A stretch of 64,000 nt of DNA. Origin: Thalassobellus sediminis (lineage in GTDB: Bacteria; Bacteroidota; Bacteroidia; Flavobacteriales; Flavobacteriaceae). The notes below the pieces were generated by a model. It worked only from the letters and a program-made list of their open reading frames with translations, did no database searches and was not told the DNA's origin. Shown in pieces: positions 7,719 to 16,544 of the stretch; positions within the stretch are counted from its first letter, which is position 1; the number at the start of each line of letters is the position of its first letter. The stretch is taken from NCBI RefSeq assembly GCF_044386045.1, contig NZ_JBISCD010000040.1, positions 496,001 to 560,000 of the forward strand, given 5' to 3'. A program made the translations under genes and the position numbers.

Positions 7719-9503
7719 CTAATTAATTGCATCGCCCCGTAAAGCCCTAAAACGTTTTCTAGCTTCAACAAAATAAATGCTATCGGCATGATTAAAAAGA
7801 ATTTGCTCGTATAATTCTTTAGCTTCTTCGGGTTGCTCTAAATACTTTGTATACAGTTCTGCTAATTTATAAAGGGCATCGTCTATTAAAATACCGTCTC
7901 GATAGTTAGCAATAATAGATTTATAATTTGCAGCTGCTTTTTCAAATTGTTGTTTTCCTTCAAACAATTGTCCTTGTTTGTATAATGCTTGTGCTATAAT
8001 AGGCTCAGTTTTGTGTTCGTTTAAAACTTTGCCTAATAAACTAATAGCTTCATTATTTCTATTTTGAAAAGCTAACAAATCAGCTTTTGCATATAGTTTT
8101 AGTGCTGTTTGTAGAGAGTCTTCATATTTATTATCTGTAATAAGTAGTTTTAATTCGAGTGCATCATTAGCTGTAAGCTGAGATGTAGATGCTTTTAAAA
8201 TTTTAAGCTGAGATTCTGCCCATTTAAAATCGCCTTTATAATAGCTTGCTTTTGCTACTTTATACCTAGCTTCTTGAGAAATGGTACTGTTTTTTAAATT
8301 CCGCTGAATTTGAGTGTAATAAATTAAAGCTTGATTGAATTTTTCTTGTAATACTAAAATATCTCCTAATTCTAATTTAACAGCTGCTTTTTCTAATTCG
8401 GTTAAAGGTAATTTTAAAGTTTTTTCTAAAAAAGATGTTGCATTTGCTGTTTCATTCATATAAAACGCTAAAAAATGCGCATATGATATTTGAAGGTTTA
8501 ACGTTTGTGAAAAGTTTCCAAATTCTTCAAATAAAGCTAAATATTTAATCTTTATAATATTATAATCTTCTTTTGTTGCTTCTTTTATTTCTAATTGAAG
8601 TAGCCTGTATTGCGCGTGTAATAATGTATCTTGATCTTGCGCTGTTTGTATTATAAATGCATAAATTTCTTTTGCAGTTTCATTATCATTATCACTAGAA
8701 GACATATCAGCCAAATCTTCAATACTACTTAAACTTTCTGGCTGTCTATTAAAAATAGCCTTTTCTTGTATAAAAGCTTTTTTATAATCTTTTTGCTGAA
8801 TAAATAACCAACTTAATAAGTGATTCCATAGTAAATTAGGTTCTTGTTGATTTTTTTTAAGGAGAATTTTTCTGAACAATATATTATTTTCACTCTCACT
8901 ATTTTCAGATATAAAATCATTAATCGGACGTTTTATGTTTCTTAATTGATTAGGGGTTTTTTCTATAAAATCAATATAACTAATAAACATTTTTTCAATA
9001 TCACCCTGTTCTCCATATAGCTGAGCTAATTGTAAATTAAAATTATAATCGGGTTTTAGTAACATCGCTTTTTCATAAGAAACAATGGCTTCTTTTAAGA
9101 GCGAGTGACTTTGAAAAGTTCTAGCCAAACGTGATGCATTAATTGGCCTATCATCAATAGTAGCAATAGCCTTATTATAATTTATGGTAGCATTTTCTAA
9201 ATCGTTTTGAAGTTGATAATTATACCCCAACTCTACTATAAAAGCAGGATATTTTACTCGATTTAATAATTTTAACAAAAAAACCTCAGCCTCTTTATAT
9301 TGTTCTAACTGTTGATATGCACTAACTATTTGATTTATATACGTAATATTAGAAGGCGATTTTTTATATAGATTTTTATATTCATGTAAAGCCTTTTCGT
9401 ATTCCCCATTTTTATAATAGTCTTTAGCAAGTATATCATCTGCCTGAGCAAACATAATAGTGCTAGTAAAAAGGCAAACAATAAAAAGAATTGAAAATCT
9501 CAT
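7719..9503 (-). CDS. Secreted tetratricopeptide-repeat protein
   Basis: The 594-residue product starts with a signal peptide (MRFSILFIVCLFTSTIMFAQ) and is then almost entirely alpha-helical TPR units, for example ILAKDYYKNGEYEKALHEYK at 24-43 and ALYKQGQLFEGKQQFEKAA towards the end. The C-terminal stretch (KLAELYTKYLEQPEEAKELY) resembles the outer-membrane lipoprotein-type TPRs that scaffold periplasmic complexes. It is probably periplasmic and acts as a protein-binding scaffold; its partners are unknown. The gene is 33 bp upstream of the DUF4286 gene on the same strand. No enzymatic domain is visible. Confidence 0.85.
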   Translation of the reverse strand: MRFSILFIVCLFTSTIMFAQADDILAKDYYKNGEYEKALHEYKNLYKKSPSNITYINQIVSAYQQLEQYKEAEVFLLKLLNRVKYPAFIVELGYNYQLQNDLENATINYNKAIATIDDRPINASRLARTFQSHSLLKEAIVSYEKAMLLKPDYNFNLQLAQLYGEQGDIEKMFISYIDFIEKTPNQLRNIKRPINDFISENSESENNILFRKILLKKNQQEPNLLWNHLLSWLFIQQKDYKKAFIQEKAIFNRQPESLSSIEDLADMSSSDNDNETAKEIYAFIIQTAQDQDTLLHAQYRLLQLEIKEATKEDYNIIKIKYLALFEEFGNFSQTLNLQISYAHFLAFYMNETANATSFLEKTLKLPLTELEKAAVKLELGDILVLQEKFNQALIYYTQIQRNLKNSTISQEARYKVAKASYYKGDFKWAESQLKILKASTSQLTANDALELKLLITDNKYEDSLQTALKLYAKADLLAFQNRNNEAISLLGKVLNEHKTEPIIAQALYKQGQLFEGKQQFEKAAANYKSIIANYRDGILIDDALYKLAELYTKYLEQPEEAKELYEQILFNHADSIYFVEARKRFRALRGDAIN

Positions 9504-9566
9504 GCTGTAAATATAACAATTGTGATTTTTAGATGTTGAACTCGTTTAAATATTATTATAAAAAAT

Positions 9567-9585
9567 GCCCGAATAAAATTCGGGC
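9567..9585 (-). terminator. Terminator hairpin GCCCGAAT/ATTCGGGC
   Basis: An 8-bp perfect stem with a 3-base loop is followed on the minus strand by ATTTTTTATAA. It would end a minus-strand transcript that includes the small reading frame at 9747-9869. The 16 bases just 5' of it on that strand are shared with the terminator at 39462-39498. Confidence 0.75.
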
Positions 9586-9746
9586 ACTAACCAACCAAAA
9601 TAAATGTCCTATTTTATTTAACTAACCGTTAAAAAAAAACAATGTCGTACATGATTGGGGACAATCTTTAATTTTTATTAAAAATATCCATTATAAACGA
9701 AGCCTTAACACGTTGTATTAAGGTATAATTTTCATAAAACCGTTAA

Positions 9747-9869
9747 TTATTTACTTACAATTGCTACTGTTTTATTTTCGGATTTAGATATTTCGAAATC
9801 TGAAAACAAAACCTTACTTGCGAAAAAAATCAATGCAAATAAAAGCACAAGGCGTTTAACATTTTTCAT
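9747..9869 (-). CDS. Possible 40-residue secreted or membrane peptide
   Basis: Reading the minus strand from the ATG at 9869 gives 40 codons before TAA. The product starts MKNVKRLVLLFALIFFASKV, a basic start followed by a hydrophobic helix that looks like a signal peptide or single membrane anchor, and then a short polar tail rich in Ser, Glu and Lys. I do not recognise it. It lies alone between the serS terminator (9992-10017) and a terminator at 9567-9585, so it has room for its own transcript, with an unusually long 3' UTR of about 160 bases. Expression is unproven, and a chance frame is possible at this length. Confidence 0.45.
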   Translation of the reverse strand: MKNVKRLVLLFALIFFASKVLFSDFEISKSENKTVAIVSK

Positions 9870-9991
9870 GGTAGGTTAAGTTTACTAGGTTTGGTTATGC
9901 TAATGTCAAAAACAAATATGAAAACACAAAACAAATGAACCTAAAATCGTTAAACAGCTTAATTATACTACACTTAATCGATTATAAATAC

Positions 9992-10017
9992 AAAAACCTG
10001 CAATTTTGCAGGTTTTT
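9992..10017 (-). terminator. Terminator of serS
   Basis: AAAAACCTGCAA and TTGCAGGTTTTT form a long GC-containing stem flanked by A and T tracts, 26 bases after the serS stop on the minus strand. It could work in both directions. Confidence 0.85.
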
Positions 10018-10043
10018 ACTTTCTTTTTGTGGTATGATATTTT

Positions 10044-11315
10044 TTAATCAATAATATTAAAACCAGTATAAGGTTGAAGTACCTCAGGGATAACAATACC
10101 GTCTTTAGTTTGATAATTTTCTAAAATACCAGCAAGTACTCTTGGTAACGCTAAAGAGCTTCCGTTTAATGTATGTGCTAGTTCGTTTTTACCTTCACTA
10201 TTTTTAAAACGAAGCTTTAAACGGTTTGCTTGAAAAGTTTCAAAATTTGATACTGATGAAATTTCTAACCAACGGTCTTGAGCTGTTGAAAACACTTCAA
10301 AATCGTATGTTAAAGCCGAAGCAAACGATGTATCTCCTCCACATAATCGTAAAAGCCTGTATGGTAATTTTAACTCATTTAAAATGCTTTTTACATGATC
10401 AATCATACCTTCTAAAGCTTCATAAGATTTACTTGGGTGTTCAACACGAATAATTTCAACTTTATCAAACTGGTGTAATCTATTTAAACCTCTTACGTGC
10501 GCACCATAACTTCCTGCCTCACGACGAAAACATGGTGTATACCCTGTAATACCAATAGGTAAATCACTCTCGTTAAGCAACGTGTCTCTAAAAATATTAG
10601 TACCTGGTACTTCGGCCGTTGGGATTAGATATAAATTATCTCCAGTAACATGATACATTTGCCCTTCTTTGTCTGGTAATTGTCCTGTACCAAAAGCAGA
10701 TGCTTCGTTTACTAAATGTGGTAACTGATATTCGGTATACCCTGCTGCTGTATTTTTATCTAAAAAATAAGCAATTAATGCACGTTGTAACCTAGCACCT
10801 TTTCCTTTATAAACAGGAAATCCAGCACCTGTGATTTTGTTACCAAGTTCAAAATCTATAATATCATATTTTTTTGCTAACTCCCAATGTGGTAATGCAC
10901 CTTCATGTAAAACAGGAATAGTTCCTTCTTTAAAAACTTCTTCATTATCTTCTTCTGAATTTCCAGCAGGTACAATGGCATTTGGAACATTTGGTATTTT
11001 ATAAAGTAATTCGTTTAGCTCGTTAACTTTATTACCAAGCTCATCGGTTAATTCTTTTGATTTGTCTTTTAACTGACTGGTTTTTTTCTTTAAAAGATTA
11101 GCCTTTTGAGTTTCTCCGGATTTGTACAAATTCCCAATTTCTTTAGACAACACATTAGATTCTGCCAACGTATTATCTAATAATGTTTGAATACGCTTTC
11201 TGTCTTCATCTAATGCAATAACGGCATCAATTATACTCGTAGCATCTATGTTCTTAATTGCTAATTGAGTAATTACAAAATCTTTGTTGTCTCTAATAAA
11301 AGGTACTTGTAACAT
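10044..11315 (-). CDS. serS: Seryl-tRNA synthetase
   Basis: A 423-residue class II aminoacyl-tRNA synthetase that charges tRNA-Ser (and tRNA-Sec where present). Residues 1-110 form the antiparallel coiled-coil arm that grips the long variable arm of the tRNA; the IPNVPNAIVP hinge follows. Catalytic motifs are clear: TAEVP at 233-237, motif 2 RREAGSYG at 264-271, and motif 3 NGSSLALPRVLAGILENYQ near the C terminus. The ATG at 11315 is 20 bases from a TAnnTTTG box, and a strong terminator follows the stop, so it is monocistronic. Length is normal for the family. Confidence 0.97.
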   Translation of the reverse strand: MLQVPFIRDNKDFVITQLAIKNIDATSIIDAVIALDEDRKRIQTLLDNTLAESNVLSKEIGNLYKSGETQKANLLKKKTSQLKDKSKELTDELGNKVNELNELLYKIPNVPNAIVPAGNSEEDNEEVFKEGTIPVLHEGALPHWELAKKYDIIDFELGNKITGAGFPVYKGKGARLQRALIAYFLDKNTAAGYTEYQLPHLVNEASAFGTGQLPDKEGQMYHVTGDNLYLIPTAEVPGTNIFRDTLLNESDLPIGITGYTPCFRREAGSYGAHVRGLNRLHQFDKVEIIRVEHPSKSYEALEGMIDHVKSILNELKLPYRLLRLCGGDTSFASALTYDFEVFSTAQDRWLEISSVSNFETFQANRLKLRFKNSEGKNELAHTLNGSSLALPRVLAGILENYQTKDGIVIPEVLQPYTGFNIID

Positions 11316-11334
11316 TTGTTTAAAATTTAAGGAA

Positions 11335-11342
11335 CAAATTTA
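11335..11342 (-). promoter_or_regulatory. -7 promoter element for serS
   Basis: TAAATTTG on the minus strand matches TAnnTTTG and lies 20 bases upstream of the serS ATG. This is the usual spacing for a short-leader gene. Confidence 0.55.
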
Positions 11343-11435
11343 GGGAATTGCGGAGATAGTAAGGAATTATTTTGAAACTAACTTTCTAAAAAATTGATGA
11401 AAAGGAATTAGATGTTTTTTTAAATCAGCTTATTA

Positions 11436-12371
11436 TTAATCAAAATGTTTTGCTATATATTCAAGTGTGGTTTCTTTATCTTTTGCTAATTGAATTTTTA
11501 AAGCTTCAACCGATTCAAATTTTTTCTCATCGCGAATACGCTCTAACAAATCTATTTGAATTTTTTTACCATAAATATCTTCACTATAATTTAAAAAATG
11601 AACTTCAACAGTTTCTTTTTCGCCATTAACTGTTGGGTTTACTCCTATGTTCATCATACCATAAATTAATACATCATCAATTACAGAGCTAACAATATAA
11701 GCACCTTGTTTTGGTATTAACTTATAATTTTCTTCTATTAAAATATTAGCCGTAGGATAATCTATTTGCCTTCCTAAAGCTTTACCTTTTACAACCGTAC
11801 CGTTTAACATAAAATTGTAACCTAAAAAACTATTAGCTTTAGCAATATCTCCTTCACCTAAAGCGTTTCTTATTTTTGTAGAACTCACAGCAACATCATC
11901 TAGATCTTGAACTGAAATCTCTTCAACATCAAAACCATAAAAGTCTCCATAGTTTTTTAAATCATTAATATCGGCATTTCTATTTCTTCCAAAACGATGA
12001 TCGTATCCTATAATAACTTTCTTTGCATACAACTTATCAACTAACAATTCTTTTACAAAATCTTCGGCAGAAAGTCTTGAAAAATCTTTCGTAAATTTTT
12101 TAATAAGTAAATAATCTAAACCTAAATCTCTTAAGATTTGACTTCGCTCATCTATAGTATTAATTAATTTAATGTTTGAATCTTTTTGTAAGACCATACG
12201 AGGATGTGGAAAAAAAGTAAGAATTACAGAATTTAAACCTTCCTCTTTACCAGTATTTATTAAGTGCTTAATTATTTTTTGATGCCCTATATGTACGCCA
12301 TCAAAAGTACCAATAGTAACGACTGTAGATTCTTTAGATTTATACGCTTCAATATTTTTAACCTCACTCAT
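11436..12371 (-). CDS. ribF: Bifunctional riboflavin kinase / FAD synthetase
   Basis: The 311-residue enzyme makes FMN and then FAD from riboflavin and ATP. The N-terminal nucleotidyltransferase module has GTFDGVHIGHQKII at residues 21-34 (the HxGH adenylyl-transfer motif) and the VSSTKIRNAL motif near 165-174. The C-terminal flavokinase module has the PTAN motif in DYPTANILIE and the GMMNIGVNPTV segment. The ATG at 12371 fits the family; an upstream GTG adds three residues. It is divergent from the secreted protease gene with 84 bp between the start codons. Length and motif order are standard. Confidence 0.96.
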   Translation of the reverse strand: MSEVKNIEAYKSKESTVVTIGTFDGVHIGHQKIIKHLINTGKEEGLNSVILTFFPHPRMVLQKDSNIKLINTIDERSQILRDLGLDYLLIKKFTKDFSRLSAEDFVKELLVDKLYAKKVIIGYDHRFGRNRNADINDLKNYGDFYGFDVEEISVQDLDDVAVSSTKIRNALGEGDIAKANSFLGYNFMLNGTVVKGKALGRQIDYPTANILIEENYKLIPKQGAYIVSSVIDDVLIYGMMNIGVNPTVNGEKETVEVHFLNYSEDIYGKKIQIDLLERIRDEKKFESVEALKIQLAKDKETTLEYIAKHFD

Positions 12372-12408
12372 AAAAAGCACTAATTTGCCATTTTAATTAA
12401 AAAAAAAC

Positions 12409-12416
12409 TAAATTTG
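12409..12416 (+). promoter_or_regulatory. -7 promoter element for the secreted protease
   Basis: TAAATTTG matches TAnnTTTG on the plus strand, 40 bases upstream of the protease ATG. Confidence 0.5.
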
Positions 12417-12455
12417 TAAGTAATGTTAAATAAGATTACCCCCAAATAATATTTT

Positions 12456-15113
12456 ATGAAAGCAAAACTACATTATGTTTTAGCAACTACCATATTTTTG
12501 ATTAGTTTTTCGGTTTTTGGGCAAAAAAATTTATTTGTCAAAATTGAAAAGAGCATCACCCTCCAATCTAAAACAAAAAGTAAAGATCTTGAAAAAGAAA
12601 TTACTTTTGAGTTTGATTATAAGGCATTATCAAATGCATTATCAAATTCTTCAAATAAATCTTCTAAAGGAAAAATACCCAACATAATAATTAGTTTACC
12701 TAATACTAAAGGCGAATTTGAAAGATTTAAAATTGAAGAATCATCAGTTATGCATCCTGATTTACAAGCTAAATATCCTGATATAAAATCTTATATTGGT
12801 TACGGTATAGATAATCCATCAGCATATTTAAGATTTAGTTTATCTCCTTATAAAGGTTTATCAGGAATTGTTTTAGGGAAAAAAGAAACTCAAATTTTCG
12901 AAGCTAATTCTAAAATAACAAACCAATTTACGGTATTAAACAAATCTAATAGTTATAAAACAGATAGGTTTAATTGCTCTACAATAAGTTCTAATTTAGA
13001 AAATTTATCAAAATCGTTTAGTACAAAAGACGCTGATGATAGTCTAAAAAGAACATACAGAATAGCAATTTCTGTTACTGGTGAATATGCTTCTTTTCAT
13101 GGAGGTACACTTGCGTCAATAAATGCCGCTATAGCATCAACTCTAACCAATGTAAATGCTGTTTTTGAAAACGATTTTAATGTCTCATTACAATTAATTT
13201 CAACTAATGATGTTGTAATATATTTAGATTCAGGTACAGATCCTTACTCAGGATTTTCAAACTACGGTTCTGAATTACAATCTACTTTAGACACTCAAAT
13301 TCTAGAAGCAAATTATGATGTTGGTCATTTATTATCTGCAATAGGGTTTGATGGAAACTCTGGATGTATTGGGTGTGTTTGTGTTGATGGCATAAAAGGG
13401 AGTGGATATACATCAGATACAAGTCCTGATGGATTTAATTTTGATATAGACTTAGTAGCACATGAAATAGGACATCAATTTGGAGCTAATCACACTTGGA
13501 CTCATGATGGAAATGAGGGAGAAGATGTTCAAATGGAACCAGGAAGCGGCTCAACAATTATGGGATATGCAGGTATTACTGGCTCTACAAATGTTCAATC
13601 TCATAGTGATGCTTACTTTCATGCCATATCTATAGAGCAAGTTACTACCTATATTAAAAGTACGTCTTGTGCTTCAATTGTAAATACTGGAAATACAACA
13701 CCTACAGCAAATGCTGGTAGCGATTTATTATTACCTATAGGTACAGCTTTTAAACTTAATGGTTCTGGTAGTGATTCTGATGGAGATGTTATTACTTTTT
13801 GCTGGGAACAAATTAATGAAGATAACGCAGCAACTATATATCCAAATTCAAATTCAAGTAATTCTAACTCCGTTCTTTTTAGATCGTATTCTCCAACAAC
13901 AAGTAGCACAAGGTATTTTCCTAATTTAACTGACCTAAAGTTTGGTATAAACTCCACGCAATGGGAAAAAATACCAAACACAGATAGAACTGCAGATTTT
14001 AGATTAACTGTTAGAGATAATAAAGTTGGTGGCGCGAACAATGCGCATGATGATACGCAAGTTACTTTTGATACTTCTTATGGCCCTTTTGAAATAACCT
14101 CTCAAAATACATCTGGAATTTTATGGACAAGCGGAACTAACGAAACAATTACCTGGAATGTAAATAACACTAATGCATTAACAGGAGCTTCAAATGTTAA
14201 TATTTTACTTTCAACAGATGGAGGTGTAACCTATAATACTATTGTAAATAATATTCCTAACAATGGAAGTTATTCGCTTACTGTACCAAATATACCAGCT
14301 CCTTATTGTAGACTAATGATTGAACCAACAAATAATAATTTCTTTGCTATAAATTCTGAAGATTTTGCAATAGATTATATTGTAAATACAACTTGTACTC
14401 AATATAATTCGCCTTCAAATTTAGATTTGGCTATTACTGATAATGGAGCTGATTTTACTGAAAGTCATATTTTTAATATTAATGATTCTTCAATTATTTC
14501 AGATATTAATATTGGTTTAGATATTTCACATTCCTATATTGGAGATTTAGCTATTGCTATATTAAGCCCTAATGGCACAGAACTATTACTAAAATCTTCT
14601 AATGACTGCGATTCTGAGGAGAATATTGTTGGGGTTTTTGATGATAGTGCTATTACTTATAATTGTTCTAATGCTGCAAGTAATATTGCTTCTAAATCTA
14701 TAAATGATTTACTAACTGGTTTTAATGGTGAAAATACTTTTGGGAGTTGGACAATTAAGTTAGGTGATTTTGAAAATGGAGATACAGGAACATTAAATTC
14801 TTGGTTTATAGAAGTTTGCGAAACAACAGAAACACCTCTAAGTATTAATGAATTTGATTTTGTTGATTTTAAAGTTTACCCAAACCCTAATAAGGGAGAA
14901 TTTATCATTAAACTAAATAGTACAACTTTAAATAAAAATAAAATTAATATTGGTGTTTACGATTTAAGAGGTAGAAGTATTTATAAAAATAGTTTTGAAA
15001 ATAGAACTGATTTTAATAAAAAAATTAGCTTAAAAAATGCACAATCAGGCATCTATATTTTAAATGTTAGTAACGGTATTAAACAATCTACCAGAAAAAT
15101 TATAATTGAATAA
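12456..15113 (+). CDS. T9SS-secreted reprolysin-like metalloprotease with P domain
   Basis: An 885-residue secreted zinc protease. A signal peptide (MKAKLHYVLATTIFLISFSV) is followed by a propeptide, then a metzincin-type catalytic domain with HEIGHQFGANH at residues 336-346 (zinc ligands H336, H340, H346) and a Met-turn in STIMGYAG. Next come beta-rich segments (PTANAGSDLLLPIGTAFKLN and beyond), then a P/Homo B-type domain (SYIGDLAIAILSPNGTELLL). The last about 75 residues are a type A T9SS sorting domain, containing VYPNPNKGEF and ending IKQSTRKIIIE. It should be exported by the Sec and type IX systems and released or anchored at the surface. It is monocistronic; it converges on pth with 14 bp between the stops. 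Confidence 0.88.
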   Translation: MKAKLHYVLATTIFLISFSVFGQKNLFVKIEKSITLQSKTKSKDLEKEITFEFDYKALSNALSNSSNKSSKGKIPNIIISLPNTKGEFERFKIEESSVMHPDLQAKYPDIKSYIGYGIDNPSAYLRFSLSPYKGLSGIVLGKKETQIFEANSKITNQFTVLNKSNSYKTDRFNCSTISSNLENLSKSFSTKDADDSLKRTYRIAISVTGEYASFHGGTLASINAAIASTLTNVNAVFENDFNVSLQLISTNDVVIYLDSGTDPYSGFSNYGSELQSTLDTQILEANYDVGHLLSAIGFDGNSGCIGCVCVDGIKGSGYTSDTSPDGFNFDIDLVAHEIGHQFGANHTWTHDGNEGEDVQMEPGSGSTIMGYAGITGSTNVQSHSDAYFHAISIEQVTTYIKSTSCASIVNTGNTTPTANAGSDLLLPIGTAFKLNGSGSDSDGDVITFCWEQINEDNAATIYPNSNSSNSNSVLFRSYSPTTSSTRYFPNLTDLKFGINSTQWEKIPNTDRTADFRLTVRDNKVGGANNAHDDTQVTFDTSYGPFEITSQNTSGILWTSGTNETITWNVNNTNALTGASNVNILLSTDGGVTYNTIVNNIPNNGSYSLTVPNIPAPYCRLMIEPTNNNFFAINSEDFAIDYIVNTTCTQYNSPSNLDLAITDNGADFTESHIFNINDSSIISDINIGLDISHSYIGDLAIAILSPNGTELLLKSSNDCDSEENIVGVFDDSAITYNCSNAASNIASKSINDLLTGFNGENTFGSWTIKLGDFENGDTGTLNSWFIEVCETTETPLSINEFDFVDFKVYPNPNKGEFIIKLNSTTLNKNKINIGVYDLRGRSIYKNSFENRTDFNKKISLKNAQSGIYILNVSNGIKQSTRKIIIE

Positions 15114-15127
15114 AAAGAAGCTCTATT

Positions 15128-15754
15128 TTATTTTCCATTAAAAGTATTCATCGTATTATTTACACCTGCTAGTACAAAAGATTTTATAAGTGCTACAGAT
15201 TTTTCTAAGCGTTTATTTAAACCTTTGTTTTCTTCATCGGTCCATTCGCCTAAAACATAATCTACTTGCCTTCCTTTACTAAAAGCATCACTTATACCAA
15301 ATCTAAAACGGTTATATTTTGTGGTATTTAGCTTTTCTTGAATATCCTTTAACCCATTATGTCCACCATCGCTTCCTTTCATTTTAAGCCTTATACTTCC
15401 AAAAGGTAAGTTTAAATCGTCTGTAATTACTAATAAATTCTCTAAAGGAATTTTTTCTTTAGTTAACCAGTATAAAACTGCTTTTCCACTTAAATTCATA
15501 TAGGTATTAGGTTTCAAAAACACAAAGGTTCTACCTTTAAGTTTGTATGTAACTATATCTCCTAGTTTTTTAGTTTCAAACATTAAGTCTTCTTCTTTTG
15601 CAAAATAATCTAATATTTTAAAACCTATATTATGACGTGTATTGGCATATTCTCCTCCTATATTCCCTAAGCCAACAATTAAATATTTCTTCATATAATC
15701 TTGCTCTTTAGTATGTGTTTTCTTCTTAAATAATTGAAACAAAAATCTACACAT
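15128..15754 (-). CDS. pth: Peptidyl-tRNA hydrolase
   Basis: Pth releases tRNA from peptidyl-tRNA that drops off stalled ribosomes. The family core starts YLIVGLGNIGGEYANTRHNI, with the catalytic histidine in NTRHNIG (H41 with this start). KPNTYMNLSGKAV and DDLNLPFGSIRLK plus GSDGGHNGLKDI follow as expected. The start is uncertain: ATG at 15754 gives a basic 20-residue leader (RFLFQLFKKK) of the kind I recall in other flavobacterial Pth proteins, while ATG at 15694 begins at the conserved core. A frame opening at 15790 is excluded because it lies inside the rplY terminator. The gene follows prs and rplY on the same strand. Confidence 0.92.
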   Translation of the reverse strand: MCRFLFQLFKKKTHTKEQDYMKKYLIVGLGNIGGEYANTRHNIGFKILDYFAKEEDLMFETKKLGDIVTYKLKGRTFVFLKPNTYMNLSGKAVLYWLTKEKIPLENLLVITDDLNLPFGSIRLKMKGSDGGHNGLKDIQEKLNTTKYNRFRFGISDAFSKGRQVDYVLGEWTDEENKGLNKRLEKSVALIKSFVLAGVNNTMNTFNGK

Positions 15755-15781
15755 AAAAAAGATTGTTTTTTGTAAAAATAA

Positions 15782-15813
15782 AAAAAGCATCCTGAATAAA
15801 CAGAATGCTTTTT
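15782..15813 (-). terminator. Terminator between rplY and pth
   Basis: AAAAAGCAT (15782-15790) pairs with ATGCTTTTT (15805-15813), with CTG/CAG pairing inside the loop. On the minus strand it is followed by TTTTTTTATTTTT. It should end or attenuate the prs-rplY transcript before pth. Confidence 0.8.
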
Positions 15814-15835
15814 AATATTTAGTTAAGAATATATG

Positions 15836-16462
15836 TTATTCTTGAGCCGCCTCTGCTGCTGGTGCTTCTGCTCCTTCAGCTACTGCTTCATCTTCATCTT
15901 CATCATCAACTACTGCAGTTCTAGAAGTTCTAACTGCACACACTACTGCATTATCATTGTGTAAAAAAGTATAGTTATCACTTGGTAAGTCTCCCACAGC
16001 AATTTTATCTCCAATTTTTAAAGGTGTAATATCTACCTCAATAAAATCTGGTAAATTTGCAGGAAGTGCTTTTATACGTAATTTACGATAAGGTCTTCTT
16101 AAAACACCACCATTTTTAACACCTTTAGAGTTACCTACTAAATTAACTGGAATATTTAAAGAAATTTCTTTGTCTTCAAATAATTGATAGAAATCTACAT
16201 GTAAAATTCTATCTGTTACAGGGTGAAATTGAATGTCTTGAAGTACTGCATTAAAAGTTTCTCCTCCTTCTAAACTAATTACAACTGTATGCGCATTTGG
16301 TGTGTATACCAATTTAGAGAACGCTAATTCAGTTGTTGAAAAATGAACTGGCTTATCTCCTCCGTATAATACGCAAGGAACCTGACCAGCATTACGTAAG
16401 GCTTTTGTTGATTTTTTGCCTACGCTTTCTCTTTGAGATCCGTTGATTGTAATTGATTTCAT
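15836..16462 (-). CDS. rplY: Large-subunit ribosomal protein bL25 (CTC form)
   Basis: The 208-residue protein is the long CTC-type bL25, which binds 5S rRNA. Residues 1-90 form the L25 domain (SITINGSQRESVGKKSTKAL; VLQDIQFHPVTDRILHVDFY), about 95-180 the C-terminal TL5/CTC beta domain (LRIKALPANLPDFIEVDITP), and the end is an acidic Ala/Glu tail rather than a folded segment. It is transcribed with prs, 58 bp upstream on the minus strand, a common pairing in bacteria. A strong hairpin terminator follows. Nothing unusual in length or sequence. Confidence 0.96.
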   Translation of the reverse strand: MKSITINGSQRESVGKKSTKALRNAGQVPCVLYGGDKPVHFSTTELAFSKLVYTPNAHTVVISLEGGETFNAVLQDIQFHPVTDRILHVDFYQLFEDKEISLNIPVNLVGNSKGVKNGGVLRRPYRKLRIKALPANLPDFIEVDITPLKIGDKIAVGDLPSDNYTFLHNDNAVVCAVRTSRTAVVDDEDEDEAVAEGAEAPAAEAAQE

Positions 16463-16544
16463 CTTTGTTTATATATAATTTAATTAATAATTATTCTTAA
16501 TTTAATATTTCTTACCAATTCTTTTTTAGAGAATTAACAAGGTT

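Noticed and set aside
15755..15790. Longer N terminus for peptidyl-tRNA hydrolase
   Set aside because: The extra codons overlap the terminator hairpin of rplY, and the added residues are not part of the conserved family core.
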